From Loxodes magnus (lineage: Eukaryota; Ciliophora; Karyorelictea; Loxodida; Loxodidae), in the NCBI GenBank assembly GCA_946699065.1, contig CAMPDV010002084.1, positions 16,619-80,618 on the forward strand: a stretch of DNA of 64,000 nt, in the 5' to 3' direction. The position numbers and the translations under genes are program-made. Every line of letters begins with the position of its first letter. Position 1 is the stretch's first letter. This document shows positions 13,441-26,905 of the stretch, piece after piece. The notes beneath the pieces were generated by a model. The model did not search any database. It saw only the letters and a program-made list of their open reading frames with translations, and was not told the origin of the DNA.

Positions 13441-14340
13441 TAATACTTCTCAAAACATACTCCTTAAAACTAAAATTTATTCTTTTTATCTTACTTTACT
13501 TCTTCACTTTTCAAAATACTTAATACTTCTCAAAGCATACTACTTAAAACTGAAATTATATCTTCTTTTCTTACTTTACTTCTTCACTTTTCTAAATACT
13601 TAATACTTCTCAAAGCATACTACTTAAAACTAAAATTTATTCTTTTTATCTTACTCTACTTCTTCACTTTTCTAAATACTTAATACTTCTCAAAACATAC
13701 TCCTTAAAACTAAAATTTATTCTTTTTATCTTACTTTACTTCTTCACTTTTCTAAATACTTAATACTTCTAAAAACATACTACTTAAAACTGAAATTCTA
13801 TCTTCTTTTCTTACTTTACTTCTTCACTTTTCTAAATACTTAATACTTCTCAAAGCATACTACTTAAAACTAAAATTTATTCTTTTTATCTTACTCTACT
13901 TCTTCACTTTTCTAAATACTTAATACTTCTCAAAACATACTCCTTAAAACTAAAATTTATTCTTTTTATCTTACTTTACTTCTTCACTTTTCAAAATACT
14001 TAATACTTCTCAAAGCATACTCCTTAAAACTGAAATTCTATCTTCTTTTCTTACTTTACTTCTTCACTTTTCTAAATACTTAATACTTCTCAAAGCATAC
14101 TCCTCAAAACTAAAATTTATTCTTTTTATCTTACTCTACTTCTTCACTTTTCTAAATACTTAATACTTCTCAAAACATACTCCTTAAAACTAAAATTTAT
14201 TCTTTTTATCTTACTTTACTTCTTCACTTTTCAAAATACTTAATACTTCTCAAAGCATACTACTTAAAACTGAAATTATATCTTCTTTTCTTACTTTACT
14301 TCTTCACTTTTCTAAATACTTAATACTTCTCAAAGCATAC
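13441..14340. repeat. 240-bp three-unit repeat, 3.75 copies
   Basis: Blocks start at 13441, 13681, 13921 and 14161. Each opens with the same 60 bases; later positions differ by scattered substitutions (ttatatc or ttctatc; cttctaaaaac at about 13,769, where caaa or caaag is usual). The run ends at 14,340, where the next unit switches from type B to type A. Confidence 0.88.
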
Positions 14341-14879
14341 TCCTTAAAACTGAAATTCTATCTTCTTTTCTTACTCTACTTCTTCACTTTTCTAAATACT
14401 TAATACTTCTCAAAGCATACTCCTTAAAACTGAAATTCTATCTTCTTTTCTTACTCTACTTCTTCACTTTTCAAAAATACTTAATACTTCTCAAAGCTTA
14501 CTCCTAAAACTGAAATTCTATCTTCTTTTCTTACTCTACTTCTTCACTTTTCTAAATACTTAATACTTCTCAAAGCATATTACTTAAAACTAAAATTTAT
14601 TCTTTTTATCTTACTCTACTTCTTCACTTTTCAAAATACTTAATACTTCTCAAAGCATACTACTTAAAACTGAAATTCTATCATCTTTTCTTACTCTACT
14701 TCTTCACTTTTCTAAATACTTAATACTTCTCAAAGCATACTACTTAAAACTGAAATTCTATCTTCTTTTCTTACTCTACTTCTTCACTTTTCTAATCATT
14801 TAATACTTCTCAAAGCATACTCCATAAAACTGAAATTCTATCTTCTTTTCTTACTCTACTTCTTCACTTTTCTAAATAC

Positions 14880-15230
14880 TTAATACTTCTCAAAGCATAC
14901 TACTTAAAACTGAAATTCTATCTTTTTTTCTTACTTTACTTCTTCACTTTTCTAAATACTTAATACTTCTCAAAGCATACTCCTTAAAACTAAAATTTAT
15001 TCTTTTTATCTTACTCTACTTCTTCACTTTTCTAAATACTTAATACTTCTCAAAGCATACTCCTTAAAACTGAAATTCTATCTTCTTTTCTTACTCTACT
15101 TCTTCACTTTTCGAAAATACTTAATACTTCTCAAAGCTTACTCCTAAAACTGAAATTCTATCTTCTTTTCTTACTCTACTTCTTCACTTTTCTAAATACT
15201 TAATACTTCTCAAAGCATATTACTTAAAAC
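14880..15230. repeat. CpG-marked segment, copy 1 of 4
   Basis: Carries tctttttttc (about 14,921) followed two units later by ttttcgaaaatac (CG at 15112) and a HindIII-type linker. The ttttcgaaaatac marker recurs with CG at 19687, 20914 and 21394; at 19.5k and 20.7k the tctttttttc marker is upstream in the same place. Spacings are 4575, 1227 and 480 bp. Confidence 0.75.
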
Positions 15231-16736
15231 TAAAATTTATTCTTTTTATCTTACTTTACTTCTTCACTTTTCAAAATACTTAATACTTCTCAAAGCATAC
15301 TCCTTAAAACTAAAATTTATTCTTTTTATCTTACTCTACTTCTTCACTTTTCAAAATACTTAATACTTCTCAAAGCATATTACTTAAAACTGAAATTCTA
15401 TCTTCTTTTCTTACTTTACTTCTTCACTTTTCTAAATACTTAATACTTCTCAAAGCATACTACTTAAAACTGAAGTTCTATCTTCTTTTCTTACTCTACT
15501 TCTATACTTTTCTAAATACTTAATACTTCTCAAATCATACTCCTCAAAACTAAAATTTATTCTTTTTATCTTACTTTACTTCTTCACTTTTCTAAATACT
15601 TAATACTTCTCAAAGCATACTACTTAAAACTGAAATTCTATCTTCTTTTCTTACTCTACTTCTTCACTTTTCTAAATACTTAATACTTCTCAAATCATAC
15701 TCCTCATAACTAAAATTTATTCTTTTTATCTTACTCTACTTCTTCACTTTTCTAAATACTTAATACTTCTCAAAGCATACTCCTTAAAACTAAAATTTAT
15801 TCTTTTTATCTTACTTTACTTCTTCACTTTTCTAAATACTTAATACTTCTCAAAACATACTCCTTAAAACTAAAATTTATTCTTTTTATCTTACTCTACT
15901 TCTTCACTTTTCTAAATACTTAATACTTCTCAAAGCATATTACTTAAAACTGAAATTCTATCTTCTTTTCTTACTTTACTTCTTCACTTTTCTAAATACT
16001 TAATACTTCTCAAAACATACTCCTCAAAACTAAAATTTTTTCTTTTTATCTTACTCTACTTCTTCACTTTTCTAAATACTTAATACTTCTCAAAGCATAC
16101 TCCTTAAAACTAAAATTTATTCTTTTTATCTTACTTTACTTCTTCACTTTTCAAAATACTTAATACTTCTCAAAGCATACTACTTAAAACTGAAATTCTA
16201 TCTTCTTTTCTTACTCTACTTCTTCACTTTTCTAAATACTTAATACTTCTCAAAGCATACTACTTAAAACTGAAATTCTATCTTCTTTTCTTACTTTACT
16301 TCTTCACTTTTCTAAATACTTAATACTTCTCAAAGCATACTCCTTAAAACTAAAATTTATTCTTTTTATCTTACTCTACTTCTTCACTTTTCAAAATACT
16401 TAATACTTCTCAAAGCATATTACTTAAAACTGAAATTCTATCTTCTTTTCTTACTTTACTTCTTCACTTTTCTAAATACTTAATACTTCTCAAAGCATAC
16501 TCCTTAAAACTGAAATTCTATCTTCTTTTCTTACTCTACTTCTTCACTTTTCTAAATACTTAATACTTCTCAAAGCTTACTACTTAAAACTAAAATTTAT
16601 TCTTTTTATCTTACTTTACTTCTTCACTTTTCTAAATACTTAATACTTCTCAAAGCATACTCCTTAAAACTTAAATTCTATCTTCTTTTCTTACTCTACT
16701 TCTTCACTTTTCTAAATACTTAATACTTCTCAAAAC

Positions 16737-17480
16737 ATACTCCTTAAAACTGAATTCCATCTTCTTTTCTTACTCTACTTCTTCACTTTTCTATCAACTT
16801 ATTACTTCTCAAAGCATACTACTTAAAACTGAAATTCTAACTTCTTTTCTTACTTTACTTCTTCACTTTTCTAAATACTTAATACTTCTCAAAACATACT
16901 CCTTAAAACTGAAATTCTATCTTCTTTTCTTACTTTACTTCTTCACTTTTCTAAATACTTAATACTTCTCAAAGCATACTACTTAAAACTGAAATTCTAT
17001 CTTCTTTTCTTACTTTACTTCTTCACTTTTCTAAATACTTAATACTTCTCAAAGCATACTCCTTAAAACTAAAATTTATTCTTTTTATCTTACTTTACTT
17101 CTTCACTTTTCAAAATACTTCTTTTAACTCAAATCATACTCCTCAAAACTAAAATTTATTCTTTTTATCTTACTTTACTTCTTCACTTTTCAAAATACTT
17201 ACTTCTTTTATCTCAAAGCTTACTCCTAAAACTAAAATTTATTCTTTTTATCTTACTTTACTTCTTCACTTTTCTAAATACTTAATACTTCTCAAAGCAT
17301 ACTACTTAAAACTGAAATTCTAACTTCTTTTCTTACTTTACTTCTTCACTTTTCAAAATACTTAATACTTCTCAAAGCATACTACTTAAAACTGAAATTC
17401 TATCTTCTTTTCTTACTCTACTTCTTCACTTTTCTAAATACTTAATACTTCTCAAAGCATACTCCTCAAAACTAAAATTT
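16737..17480. repeat. Duplicated segment, copy 1 (matches 25.7-26.4k)
   Basis: GAATTC at 16752, ttctatcaacttattac, tctaacttc, then the shortened linker cttcttttaactc (about 17,118) and tacttcttttatctc. The same order is found at 25,740-26,410. Offset is 9002 bp at the GAATTC and 8921 bp at the cttttaactc marker (17121/26042), so the right copy lacks one unit. A 2-bp deletion (tttattcttttatc at about 17,481) is not in the right copy. Confidence 0.78.
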
Positions 17481-19732
17481 ATTCTTTTATCTTACTCTAC
17501 TTCTTCACTTTTCAAAATACTTAATACTTCTCAAAACATACTCCTTAAAACTGAAATTCTATCTTCTTTTCTTACTCTACTTCTTCACTTTTCTAAATAC
17601 TTAATACTTCTCAAATCATACTCCTCAAAACTAAAATTTATTCTTTTTATCTTACTCTACTTCTTCACTTTTCAAAATACTTAATACTTCTCAAAGCATA
17701 CTACTTAAAACTAAAATTTATTCTTTTTATCTTACTCTACTTCTTCACTTTTCAAAATACTTAATACTTCTCAAAGCATACTACTTAAAACTGAAATTCT
17801 ATCATCTTTTCTTACTCTACTTTTTCACTTTTCTAAATACTTAATACTTCTCAAAACATACTACTTAAAACTAAAATTTATTCTTTTTATCTTACTCTAC
17901 TTCTTCACTTTTCAAAATACTTACTTCTTTTAACTCAAAGCATATTACTTAAAACTGAAATTCTATCTTCTTTTCTTACTCTACTTCTTCACTTTTCTAA
18001 ATACTTAATACTTCTCAAAGCATACTCCTTAAAACTAAAATTTATTCTTTTTATCTTACTTTACTTCTTCACTTTTCAAAATACTTAAATCTTTTATCTC
18101 AAAGCTTACTCCTAAAACTAAAATTTATTCTTTTTATCTTACTTTACTTCTTCACTTTTCTAAATACTTAATACTTCTCAAAGCATATTACTTAAAACTG
18201 AAGTTCTATCTTCTTTTCTTACTCTACTTCTTCACTTTTCTAATCATTTAATACTTCTCAAAGCATACTCCTTAAAACTGAAATTCTATCTTCTTTTCTT
18301 ACTCTACTTCTTCACTTTTCTAAATACTTAATACTTCTCAAAACATACTCCTTAAAACTAAAATTTATTCTTTTTATCTTACTTTACTTCTTCACTTTTC
18401 AAAATACTTAATACTTCTCAAAGCATACTACTTAAAACTGAAATTCTATCTTCTTTTCTTACTCTACTTCTTCACTTTTCTAAATACTTAATACTTCTCA
18501 AAGCATACTCCTTAAAACTTAAATTCCATCTTCTTTTCTTACTCTACTTCTTCACTTTTCTAAATACTTAATACTTCTCAAAGCATACTACTTAAAACTA
18601 AAATTTATTCTTTTTATCTTACTCTACTTCTTCACTTTTCAAAATACTTACTTCTTTTAACTCAAAGCATATTACTTAAAACTGAAATTCTATCTTCTTT
18701 TCTTACTCTACTTCTTCACTTTTCTAAATACTTAATACTTCTCAAAGCATACTCCTTAAAACTAAAATTTATTCTTTTTATCTTACTTTACTTCTTCACT
18801 TTTCAAAATACTTCTTATAACTCAAATCATACTCCTCAAAACTGAAATTCTATTTTCTTTTCTTACTTTACTTCTTCACTTTTCAAAATACTTACTTCTT
18901 TTATCTCAAAGCTTACTCCTAAAACTAAAATTTATTCTTTTTATCTTACTTTACTTCTTCACTTTTCTAAATACTTAATACTTCTCAAAGCATATTACTT
19001 AAAACTAAAATTATATCTTCTTTTCTTACTTTACTTCTTCACTTTTCTAAATACTTAATACTTCTCAAAGCATACTACTTAAAACTAAAATTCTATCTTC
19101 TTTTCTTACTCTACTTCTATACTTTTCTAAATACTTAATACTTCTCAAAACATACTCCTCAAAACTAAAATTCTATCTTCTTTTCTTACTCTACTTCTTC
19201 ACTTTTCTAAATACTTAATACTTCTCAAAGCATATTACTTAAAACTGAAATTCTATCTTCTTTTCTTACTCTACTTCTTCACTTTTCTAAATACTTAATA
19301 CTTCTCAAAGCATATTACTTAAAACTGAAATTATATCTTCTTTTCTTACTCTACTTCTATACTTTTCTAAATACTTAATACTTCTCAAAACATACTCCTC
19401 AAAACTAAAATTTATTCTTTTTATCTTACTCTACTTCTTCACTTTTCAAAATACTTAATACTTCTCAAAGCATACTACTTAAAACTGAAATTCCATCTTT
19501 TTTTCTTACTTTACTTCTTCACTTTTCTAAATACTTAATACTTCTCAAAGCATACTCCTTAAAACTAAAATTTATTCTTTTTATCTTACTCTACTTCTTC
19601 ACTTTTCTAAATACTTAATACTTCTCAAAGCATACTCCTTAAAACTGAAATTCTATCTTCTTTTCTTACTCTACTTCTTCACTTTTCGAAAATACTTAAT
19701 ACTTCTCAAAGCTTACTCCTAAAACTGAAATT

Positions 19733-20110
19733 CTATCATCTCTTCTTACTTTACTTCTTCACTTTTCAAAATACTTATTACTTCTTCACTTTTCAAAATA
19801 CTTATTACTTCTGAAAACATACTCCTTAAAACTAAAATTTATTCTTTTTATCTTACTTTACTTCTATACTTTTCTAAATACTTATTACTTCTCAAAGTAT
19901 ACTCCTTAACACTGAAATTCTATCATCTCTTCTTACTTTACTTCTTCACTTTTCTAAATACTTATTACTTCTCAAAGCATACTCTTTAACACTGAAATTC
20001 TTTCTTCTCTTCTTACTTTACTTCTTCACTTTTCTAAATACTTATTACTTCTCAAAGCATACTCCTTAAAACTGAAATTCAATCATCTCTTCTTACTTTA
20101 CTTCTTCACT
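19733..20110. repeat. Intermediate subtype units, block 1
   Basis: Units here share taacactgaaa or aaaactgaaa, tcatctcttcttac or ttcttctcttcttac, and ttctaaatacttattac, with caaagtatac or caaagcatac linkers. The cttattac ending is the array R form, while the aaaactg region and ctaaatac are array L forms. The block is flanked abruptly by ordinary L units, so it looks like an inserted or surviving older subtype. Confidence 0.8.
19753..19806. repeat. 27-bp micro-duplication within a unit
   Basis: The stretch starting acttcttcacttttcaaa is directly repeated at 19753 and 19780, spacing 27 bp, making this unit longer than its neighbours. The identical event is at 28342/28369. It is the clearest single marker that the two regions descend from one copy. 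Confidence 0.9.
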
Positions 20111-20520
20111 TTTCTAAATACTTAATACTTCTCAAAGCATACTACTTAAAACTGAAATTCTATCTTCTTTTCTTACTTTACTTCTTCACTTTTCTAAATA
20201 CTTAATACTTCTCAAAGCATACTCCTTAAAACTGAAATTCTATCTTCTTTTCTTACTCTACTTCTTCACTTTTCTAAATACTTAATACTTCTCAAAACAT
20301 ACTCCTTAAAACTAAAATTTATTCTTTTTATCTTACTTTACTTCTTCACTTTTCAAAATACTTAATACTTCTCAAAGCATACTACTTAAAACTGAAATTC
20401 TATCTTCTTTTCTTACTCTACTTCTTCACTTTTCTAAATACTTAATACTTCTCAAAGCATATTACTTAAAACTGAAATTCTATCTTCTTTTCTTACTCTA
20501 CTTCTTCACTTTTCTAAATA

Positions 20521-21110
20521 CTTAATACTTCTCAAAGCATATTACTTAAAACTGAAATTATATCTTCTTTTCTTACTCTACTTCTATACTTTTCTAAATA
20601 CTTAATACTTCTCAAAACATACTCCTCAAAACTAAAATTTATTCTTTTTATCTTACTCTACTTCTTCACTTTTCAAAATACTTAATACTTCTCAAAGCAT
20701 ACTACTTAAAACTGAAATTCTATCTTTTTTTCTTACTTTACTTCTTCACTTTTCTAAATACTTAATACTTCTCAAAGCATACTCCTTAAAACTAAAATTT
20801 ATTCTTTTTATCTTACTCTACTTCTTCACTTTTCAAAATACTTAATACTTCTCAAAGCATACTCCTTAAAACTGAAATTCTATCTTCTTTTCTTACTCTA
20901 CTTCTTCACTTTTCGAAAATACTTAATACTTCTCAAAGCTTACTCCTAAAACTGAAATTCTATCTTCTTTTCTTACTCTACTTCTTCACTTTTCTAAATA
21001 CTTAATACTTCTCAAAGCATATTACTTAAAACTGAAATTATATCTTCTTTTCTTACTCTACTTCTATACTTTTCTAAATACTTAATACTTCTCAAAACAT
21101 ACTCCTCAAA
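20521..21110. repeat. 480-bp six-unit repeat
   Basis: 20521-20630 matches 21001-21110 exactly at 480 bp, and the CG marker pair 20914/21394 has the same spacing. The order of units (atatatc with cttctatac, then caaaacatactcctc) recurs. Matching is lost after about 21,511. Confidence 0.75.
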
Positions 21111-21660
21111 ACTGAAATTCTATCTTCTTTTCTTACTCTACTTCTTCACTTTTCTAAATACTTAATACTTCTCAAAGCATATTACTTAAAACTGAAATTA
21201 TATCTTCTTTTCTTACTCTATTTCTATACTTTTCTAAATACTTAATACTTCTCAAAACATACTCCTCAAAACTAAAATTTATTCTTTTTATCTTACTCTA
21301 CTTCTTCACTTTTCAAAATACTTAATACTTCTCAAAGCATACTCCTTAAAACTGAAATTCTATCTTCTTTTCTTACTCTACTTCTTCACTTTTCGAAAAT
21401 ACTTAATACTTCTCAAAGCTTACTCCTAAAACTGAAATTCTATCTTCTTTTCTTACTCTACTTCTTCACTTTTCTAAATACTTAATACTTCTCAAAGCAT
21501 ATTACTTAAAACTAAAATTTATTCTTTTTATCTTACTTTACTTCTTCACTTTTCAAAATACTTAATACTTCTCAAAGCATACTACTTAAAACTGAAATTC
21601 TATCTTCTTTTCTTACTCTACTTCTTCACTTTTCTAAATACTTAATACTTCTCAAAGCAT

Positions 21661-22780
21661 ATTACTTAAAACTGAAATTCTATCTTCTTTTCTTACTCTA
21701 CTTCTTCACTTTTCAAAATACTTAATACTTCTCAAAGCATACTCCTTAAAACTGAAATTCTATCTTCTTTTCTTACTTTACTTCTTCACTTTTCTAAATA
21801 CTTAATACTTCTCAAAGCATACTACTTAAAACTGAAGTTCTATCTTCTTTTCTTACTCTACTTCTATACTTTTCTAAATACTTAATACTTCTCAAATCAT
21901 ACTCCTCAAAACTAAAATTTATTCTTTTTATCTTACTCTACTTCTTCACTTTTCAAAATACTTAATACTTCTCAAAGCATACTACTTAAAACTGAAATTC
22001 TATCATCTTTTCTTACTCTACTTCTTCACTTTTCTAAATACTTAATACTTCTCAAATCATACTCCTCAAAACTAAAATTTATTCTTTTTATCTTACTTTA
22101 CTTCTTCACTTTTCTAAATACTTAATACTTCTCAAAGCATACTACTTAAAACTGAAATTCTATCTTCTTTTCTTACTTTACTTCTTCACTTTTCTAAATA
22201 CTTAATACTTCTCAAAGCATATTACTTAAAACTGAAATTCTATCTTCTTTTCTTACTCTACTTCTTCACTTTTCAAAATACTTAATACTTCTCAAAGCAT
22301 ACTCCTTAAAACTGAAATTCTATCTTCTTTTCTTACTTTACTTCTTCACTTTTCTAAATACTTAATACTTCTCAAAGCATACTACTTAAAACTGAAGTTC
22401 TATCTTCTTTTCTTACTCTACTTCTATACTTTTCTAAATACTTAATACTTCTCAAATCATACTCCTCAAAACTAAAATTTATTCTTTTTATCTTACTCTA
22501 CTTCTTCACTTTTCAAAATACTTAATACTTCTCAAAGCATACTACTTAAAACTGAAATTCTATCATCTTTTCTTACTCTACTTCTTCACTTTTCTAAATA
22601 CTTAATACTTCTCAAATCATACTCCTCAAAACTAAAATTTATTCTTTTTATCTTACTCTACTTCTTCACTTTTCTAAATACTTAATACTTCTCAAAGCAT
22701 ACTACTTAAAACTGAAATTCTATCTTCTTTTCTTACTTTACTTCTTCACTTTTCTAAATACTTAATACTTCTCAAAGCAT
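21661..22780. repeat. 560-bp seven-unit repeat, two copies
   Basis: 21661-22220 and 22221-22780 follow the same order: caaaatac unit, ctccttaaaactgaaa unit, gaagttc with cttctatac (21831 and 22391), caaatcat type B, tcatc type A, caaatcat type B, type A. One difference seen is tttactt against ctctact near 22,101/22,661. A third copy, with one cttctatac change, is at 23,741-24,300 (offset 1520 bp). Confidence 0.88.
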
Positions 22781-23740
22781 ACTCCTTAAAACTGAAATTA
22801 TATCTTCTTTTCTTACTCTACTTCTTCACTTTTCTAAAAACTTAATACTTCTCAAAGCTTACTACTTAAAACTAAAATTTATTCTTTTTATCTTACTTTA
22901 CTTCTTCACTTTTCTAAATACTTAATACTTCTCAAAGCATACTCCTTAAAACTGAAATTCTAACTTCTTTTCTTACTTTACTTCTTCACTTTTCAAAATA
23001 CTTCTTTTAACTCAAATCATACTCCTCAAAACTGAAATTATATCTTCTTTTCTTACTCTACTTCTATACTTTTCTAAATACTTAATACTTCTCAAAACAT
23101 ACTCCTTAAAACTAAAATTTATTCTTTTTATCTTACTTTACTTCTTCACTTTTCAAAATACTTCTTTTAACTCAAATCATACTCCTCAAAACTAAAATTT
23201 ATTCTTTTTATCTTACTTTACTTCTTCACTTTTCAAAATACTTAATACTTCTCAAAGCATACTCCTTAAAACTAAAATTTATTCTTTTTATCTTACTTTA
23301 CTTCTTCACTTTTCAAAATACTTCTTTTAACTCAAATCATACTCCTCAAAACTAAAATTTATTCTTTTTATCTTACTCTACTTCTTCACTTTTCTAAATA
23401 CTTAATACTTCTCAAAACATACTCCTCAAAACTAAAATTTATTCTTTTTATCTTACTCTACTTCTTCACTTTTCTAAATACTTAATACTTCTCAAAGCAT
23501 ACTACTTAAAACTGAAATTCTATCTTCTTTTCTTACTTTACTTCTTCACTTTTCTAAATACTTAATACTTCTCAAAGCATACTCCTTAAAACTGAAATTC
23601 CATCTTCTTTTCTTACTCTACTTCTTCACTTTTCTATCAACTTATTACTTCTCAAAGCATACTACTTAAAACTGAAATTTATTCTTTTTATCTTACTCTA
23701 CTTCTTCACTTTTCAAAATACTTAATACTTCTCAAAGCAT

Positions 23741-24300
23741 ACTACTTAAAACTGAAATTCTATCTTCTTTTCTTACTCTACTTCTTCACTTTTCAAAATA
23801 CTTAATACTTCTCAAAGCATACTCCTTAAAACTGAAATTCTATCTTCTTTTCTTACTTTACTTCTTCACTTTTCTAAATACTTAATACTTCTCAAAGCAT
23901 ACTACTTAAAACTGAAGTTCTATCTTCTTTTCTTACTCTACTTCTATACTTTTCTAAATACTTAATACTTCTCAAATCATACTCCTCAAAACTAAAATTT
24001 ATTCTTTTTATCTTACTCTACTTCTATACTTTTCTAAATACTTAATACTTCTCAAAGCATACTACTTAAAACTGAAATTCTATCATCTTTTCTTACTCTA
24101 CTTCTTCACTTTTCTAAATACTTAATACTTCTCAAATCATACTCCTCAAAACTAAAATTTATTCTTTTTATCTTACTCTACTTCTTCACTTTTCTAAATA
24201 CTTAATACTTCTCAAAGCATACTACTTAAAACTGAAATTCTATCTTCTTTTCTTACTTTACTTCTTCACTTTTCTAAATACTTAATACTTCTCAAAGCAT
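23741..24300. repeat. Third copy of the 560-bp seven-unit repeat
   Basis: Matches 22221-22780 at an offset of 1520 bp (19 units). It is followed by a unit with ttccatc and ttctatcaac, which also follows the 23,461-23,679 stretch (offset 720 bp), so two repeat phases overlap here. Confidence 0.82.
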
Positions 24301-25739
24301 ACTCCTTAAAACTGAAATTCCATCTTCTTTTCTTACTCTACTTCTTCACTTTTCTATCAACTTATTACTTCTCAAAGCATACTACTTAAAACTGAAATTC
24401 TAACTTCTTTTCTTACTTTACTTCTTCACTTTTCTAAATACTTAATACTTCTCAAAGCATACTCCTTAAAACTGAAATTATATCTTCTTTTCTTACTCTA
24501 CTTCTTCACTTTTCTAAATACTTAATACTTCTCAAAGCTTACTACTTAAAACTAAAATTTATTCTTTTTATCTTACTTTACTTCTTCACTTTTCTAAATA
24601 CTTAATACTTCTCAAAGCATACTCCTTAAAACTGAAATTCTAACTTCTTTTCTTACTTTACTTCTTCACTTTTCAAAATACTTAATACTTCTCAAAACAT
24701 ACTCCTCAAAACTGAAATTCTATCTTCTTTTCTTACTCTACTTCTTCACTTTTCAAAATACTTAATACTTCTCAAAACATACTCCTTAAAACTGAAATTA
24801 TATCTTCTTTTCTTACTCTACTTCTATACTTTTCTAAATACTTAATACTTCTCAAATCATACTCCTTAAAACTGAAATTCTATCTTCTTTTCTTACTTTA
24901 CTTCTTCACTTTTCAAAATACTTCTTTTAACTCAAATCATACTCCTCAAAACTAAAATTTATTCTTTTTATCTTACTTTACTTCTTCACTTTTCAAAATA
25001 CTTAATACTTCTCAAAGCATACTCCTTAAAACTAAAATTTATTCTTTTTATCTTACTTTACTTCTTCACTTTTCAAAATACTTCTTTTAACTCAAAACAT
25101 ACTCCTCAAAACTAAAATTTATTCTTTTTATCTTACTCTACTTCTTCACTTTTCTAAATACTTAATACTTCTCAAAACATACTCCTCAAAACTAAAATTT
25201 ATTCTTTTTATCTTACTCTACTTCTTCACTTTTCTAAATACTTAATACTTCTCAAAGCATACTACTTAAAACTGAAATTCTATCTTCTTTTCTTACTTTA
25301 CTTCTTCACTTTTCTAAATACTTAATACTTCTCAAAGCATACTCCTTAAAACTTAAATTCCATCTTCTTTTCTTACTCTACTTCTTCACTTTTCTATCAA
25401 CTTATTACTTCTCAAAGCATACTACTTAAAACTGAAATTCTAACTTCTTTTCTTACTTTACTTCTTCACTTTTCTAAATACTTAATACTTCTCAAAGCAT
25501 ACTCCTTAAAACTGAAATTATATCTTCTTTTCTTACTCTACTTCTTCACTTTTCTAAAAACTTAATACTTCTCAAAGCTTACTACTTAAAACTAAAAATT
25601 ATTCTTTTTATCTTACTTTACTTCTTCACTTTTCTAAATACTTAATACTTCTCAAAGCATACTCCTTAAAACTGAAATTCTAACTTCTTTTCTTACTTTA
25701 CTTCTTCACTTTTCAAAATACTTAATACTTCTCAAAGCA

Positions 25740-26410
25740 TACTCCTTAAAACTGAATTCCATCTTCTTTTCTTACTCTACTTCTTCACTTTTCTATCAAC
25801 TTATTACTTCTCAAAGCATACTACTTAAAACTGAAATTCTAACTTCTTTTCTTACTTTACTTCTTCACTTTTCTAAATACTTAATACTTCTCAAAACATA
25901 CTCCTTAAAACTGAAATTCTATCTTCTTTTCTTACTTTACTTCTTCACTTTTCTAAAAACTTAATACTTCTCAAAGCTTACTCCTAAAACTAAAATTTAT
26001 TCTTTTTATCTTACTTTACTTCTTCACTTTTCAAAATACTTCTTTTAACTCAAATCATACTCCTCAAAACTAAAATTTATTCTTTTTATCTTACTTTACT
26101 TCTTCACTTTTCAAAATACTTACTTCTTTTATCTCAAAGCTTACTCCTAAAACTAAAATTTATTCTTTTTATCTTACTTTACTTCTTCACTTTTCTAAAT
26201 ACTTAATACTTCTCAAAGCATACTACTTAAAACTGAAATTCTAACTTCTTTTCTTACTTTACTTCTTCACTTTTCAAAATACTTAATACTTCTCAAAGCA
26301 TACTACTTAAAACTGAAATTCTATCTTCTTTTCTTACTCTACTTCTTCACTTTTCTAAATACTTAATACTTCTCAAAGCATACTCCTCAAAACTAAAATT
26401 TATTCTTTTT
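25740..26410. repeat. Duplicated segment, copy 2 (matches 16.7-17.5k)
   Basis: Counterpart of the previous segment, one unit shorter. Also contains ttctaaaaacttaatac (about 25,951), a variant shared with units near 22,840 and 25,550. The third EcoRI site of the window is at 25754-25759. Confidence 0.78.
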
Positions 26411-26832
26411 ATCTTACTCTACTTCTTCACTTTTCTAAATACTTAATACTTCTCAAAGCATACTACTTAAAACTAAAATTCTATCTTCTTTTCTTACTCT
26501 ACTTCTATACTTTTCTAAATACTTAATACTTCTCAAAACATACTCCTTAAAACTAAAATTTATTCTTTTTATCTTACTTTACTTCTTCACTTTTCAAAAT
26601 ACTTAATACTTCTCAAAGCATACTACTTAAAACTGAAATTCTATCTTCTTTTCTTACTCTACTTCTTCACTTTTCTAAATACTTAATACTTCTCAAAGCA
26701 TACTACTTAAAACTGAAATTCTATCTTCTTTTCTTACTTTACTTCTTCACTTTTCTAAATACTTAATACTTCTCAAAGCATATTACTTAATACTGAAATT
26801 ATATCTTCTTTTCTTACTTTACTTCTTCACTT

Positions 26833-26905
26833 TTATTAATTCTTATTACGTAAAATCATACTCCTTAAATCTGAAATTCTATCTTCTTTTCTTACTTTAC
26901 TTCTT
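26833..26905. repeat. Isolated array-R-type unit inside array L
   Basis: After an L unit with the odd taatactgaaattatatc, the sequence reads cttttattaattcttattacg, then taaaatcatactcc and ttaaatctgaaa. These are R forms throughout, apart from a unique ACGT (CG at 26849). The next unit returns to taatcatttaatac of the L family. It lies 2.6 kb left of the array junction. Confidence 0.88.

Larger units (their letters stand above)
18241..20110. repeat. Long-range duplicated region, copy 1
   Basis: Collinear with about 26,911-28,790. Shared rare markers: taatcatttaatac, tacttcttttaactc, cttcttataactc (18811/27404, offset 8593), and a 27-bp micro-duplication (19753/28342, offset 8589). The constancy of offset across about 1 kb supports one duplication event, followed by small local rearrangements; the ends are looser. 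Confidence 0.72.

Noticed and set aside
26841-26860. Palindromic TACGTA as a regulatory site
   Set aside because: It occurs once and is explained by a single-base change in an R-type linker (ttattact to ttattacg).
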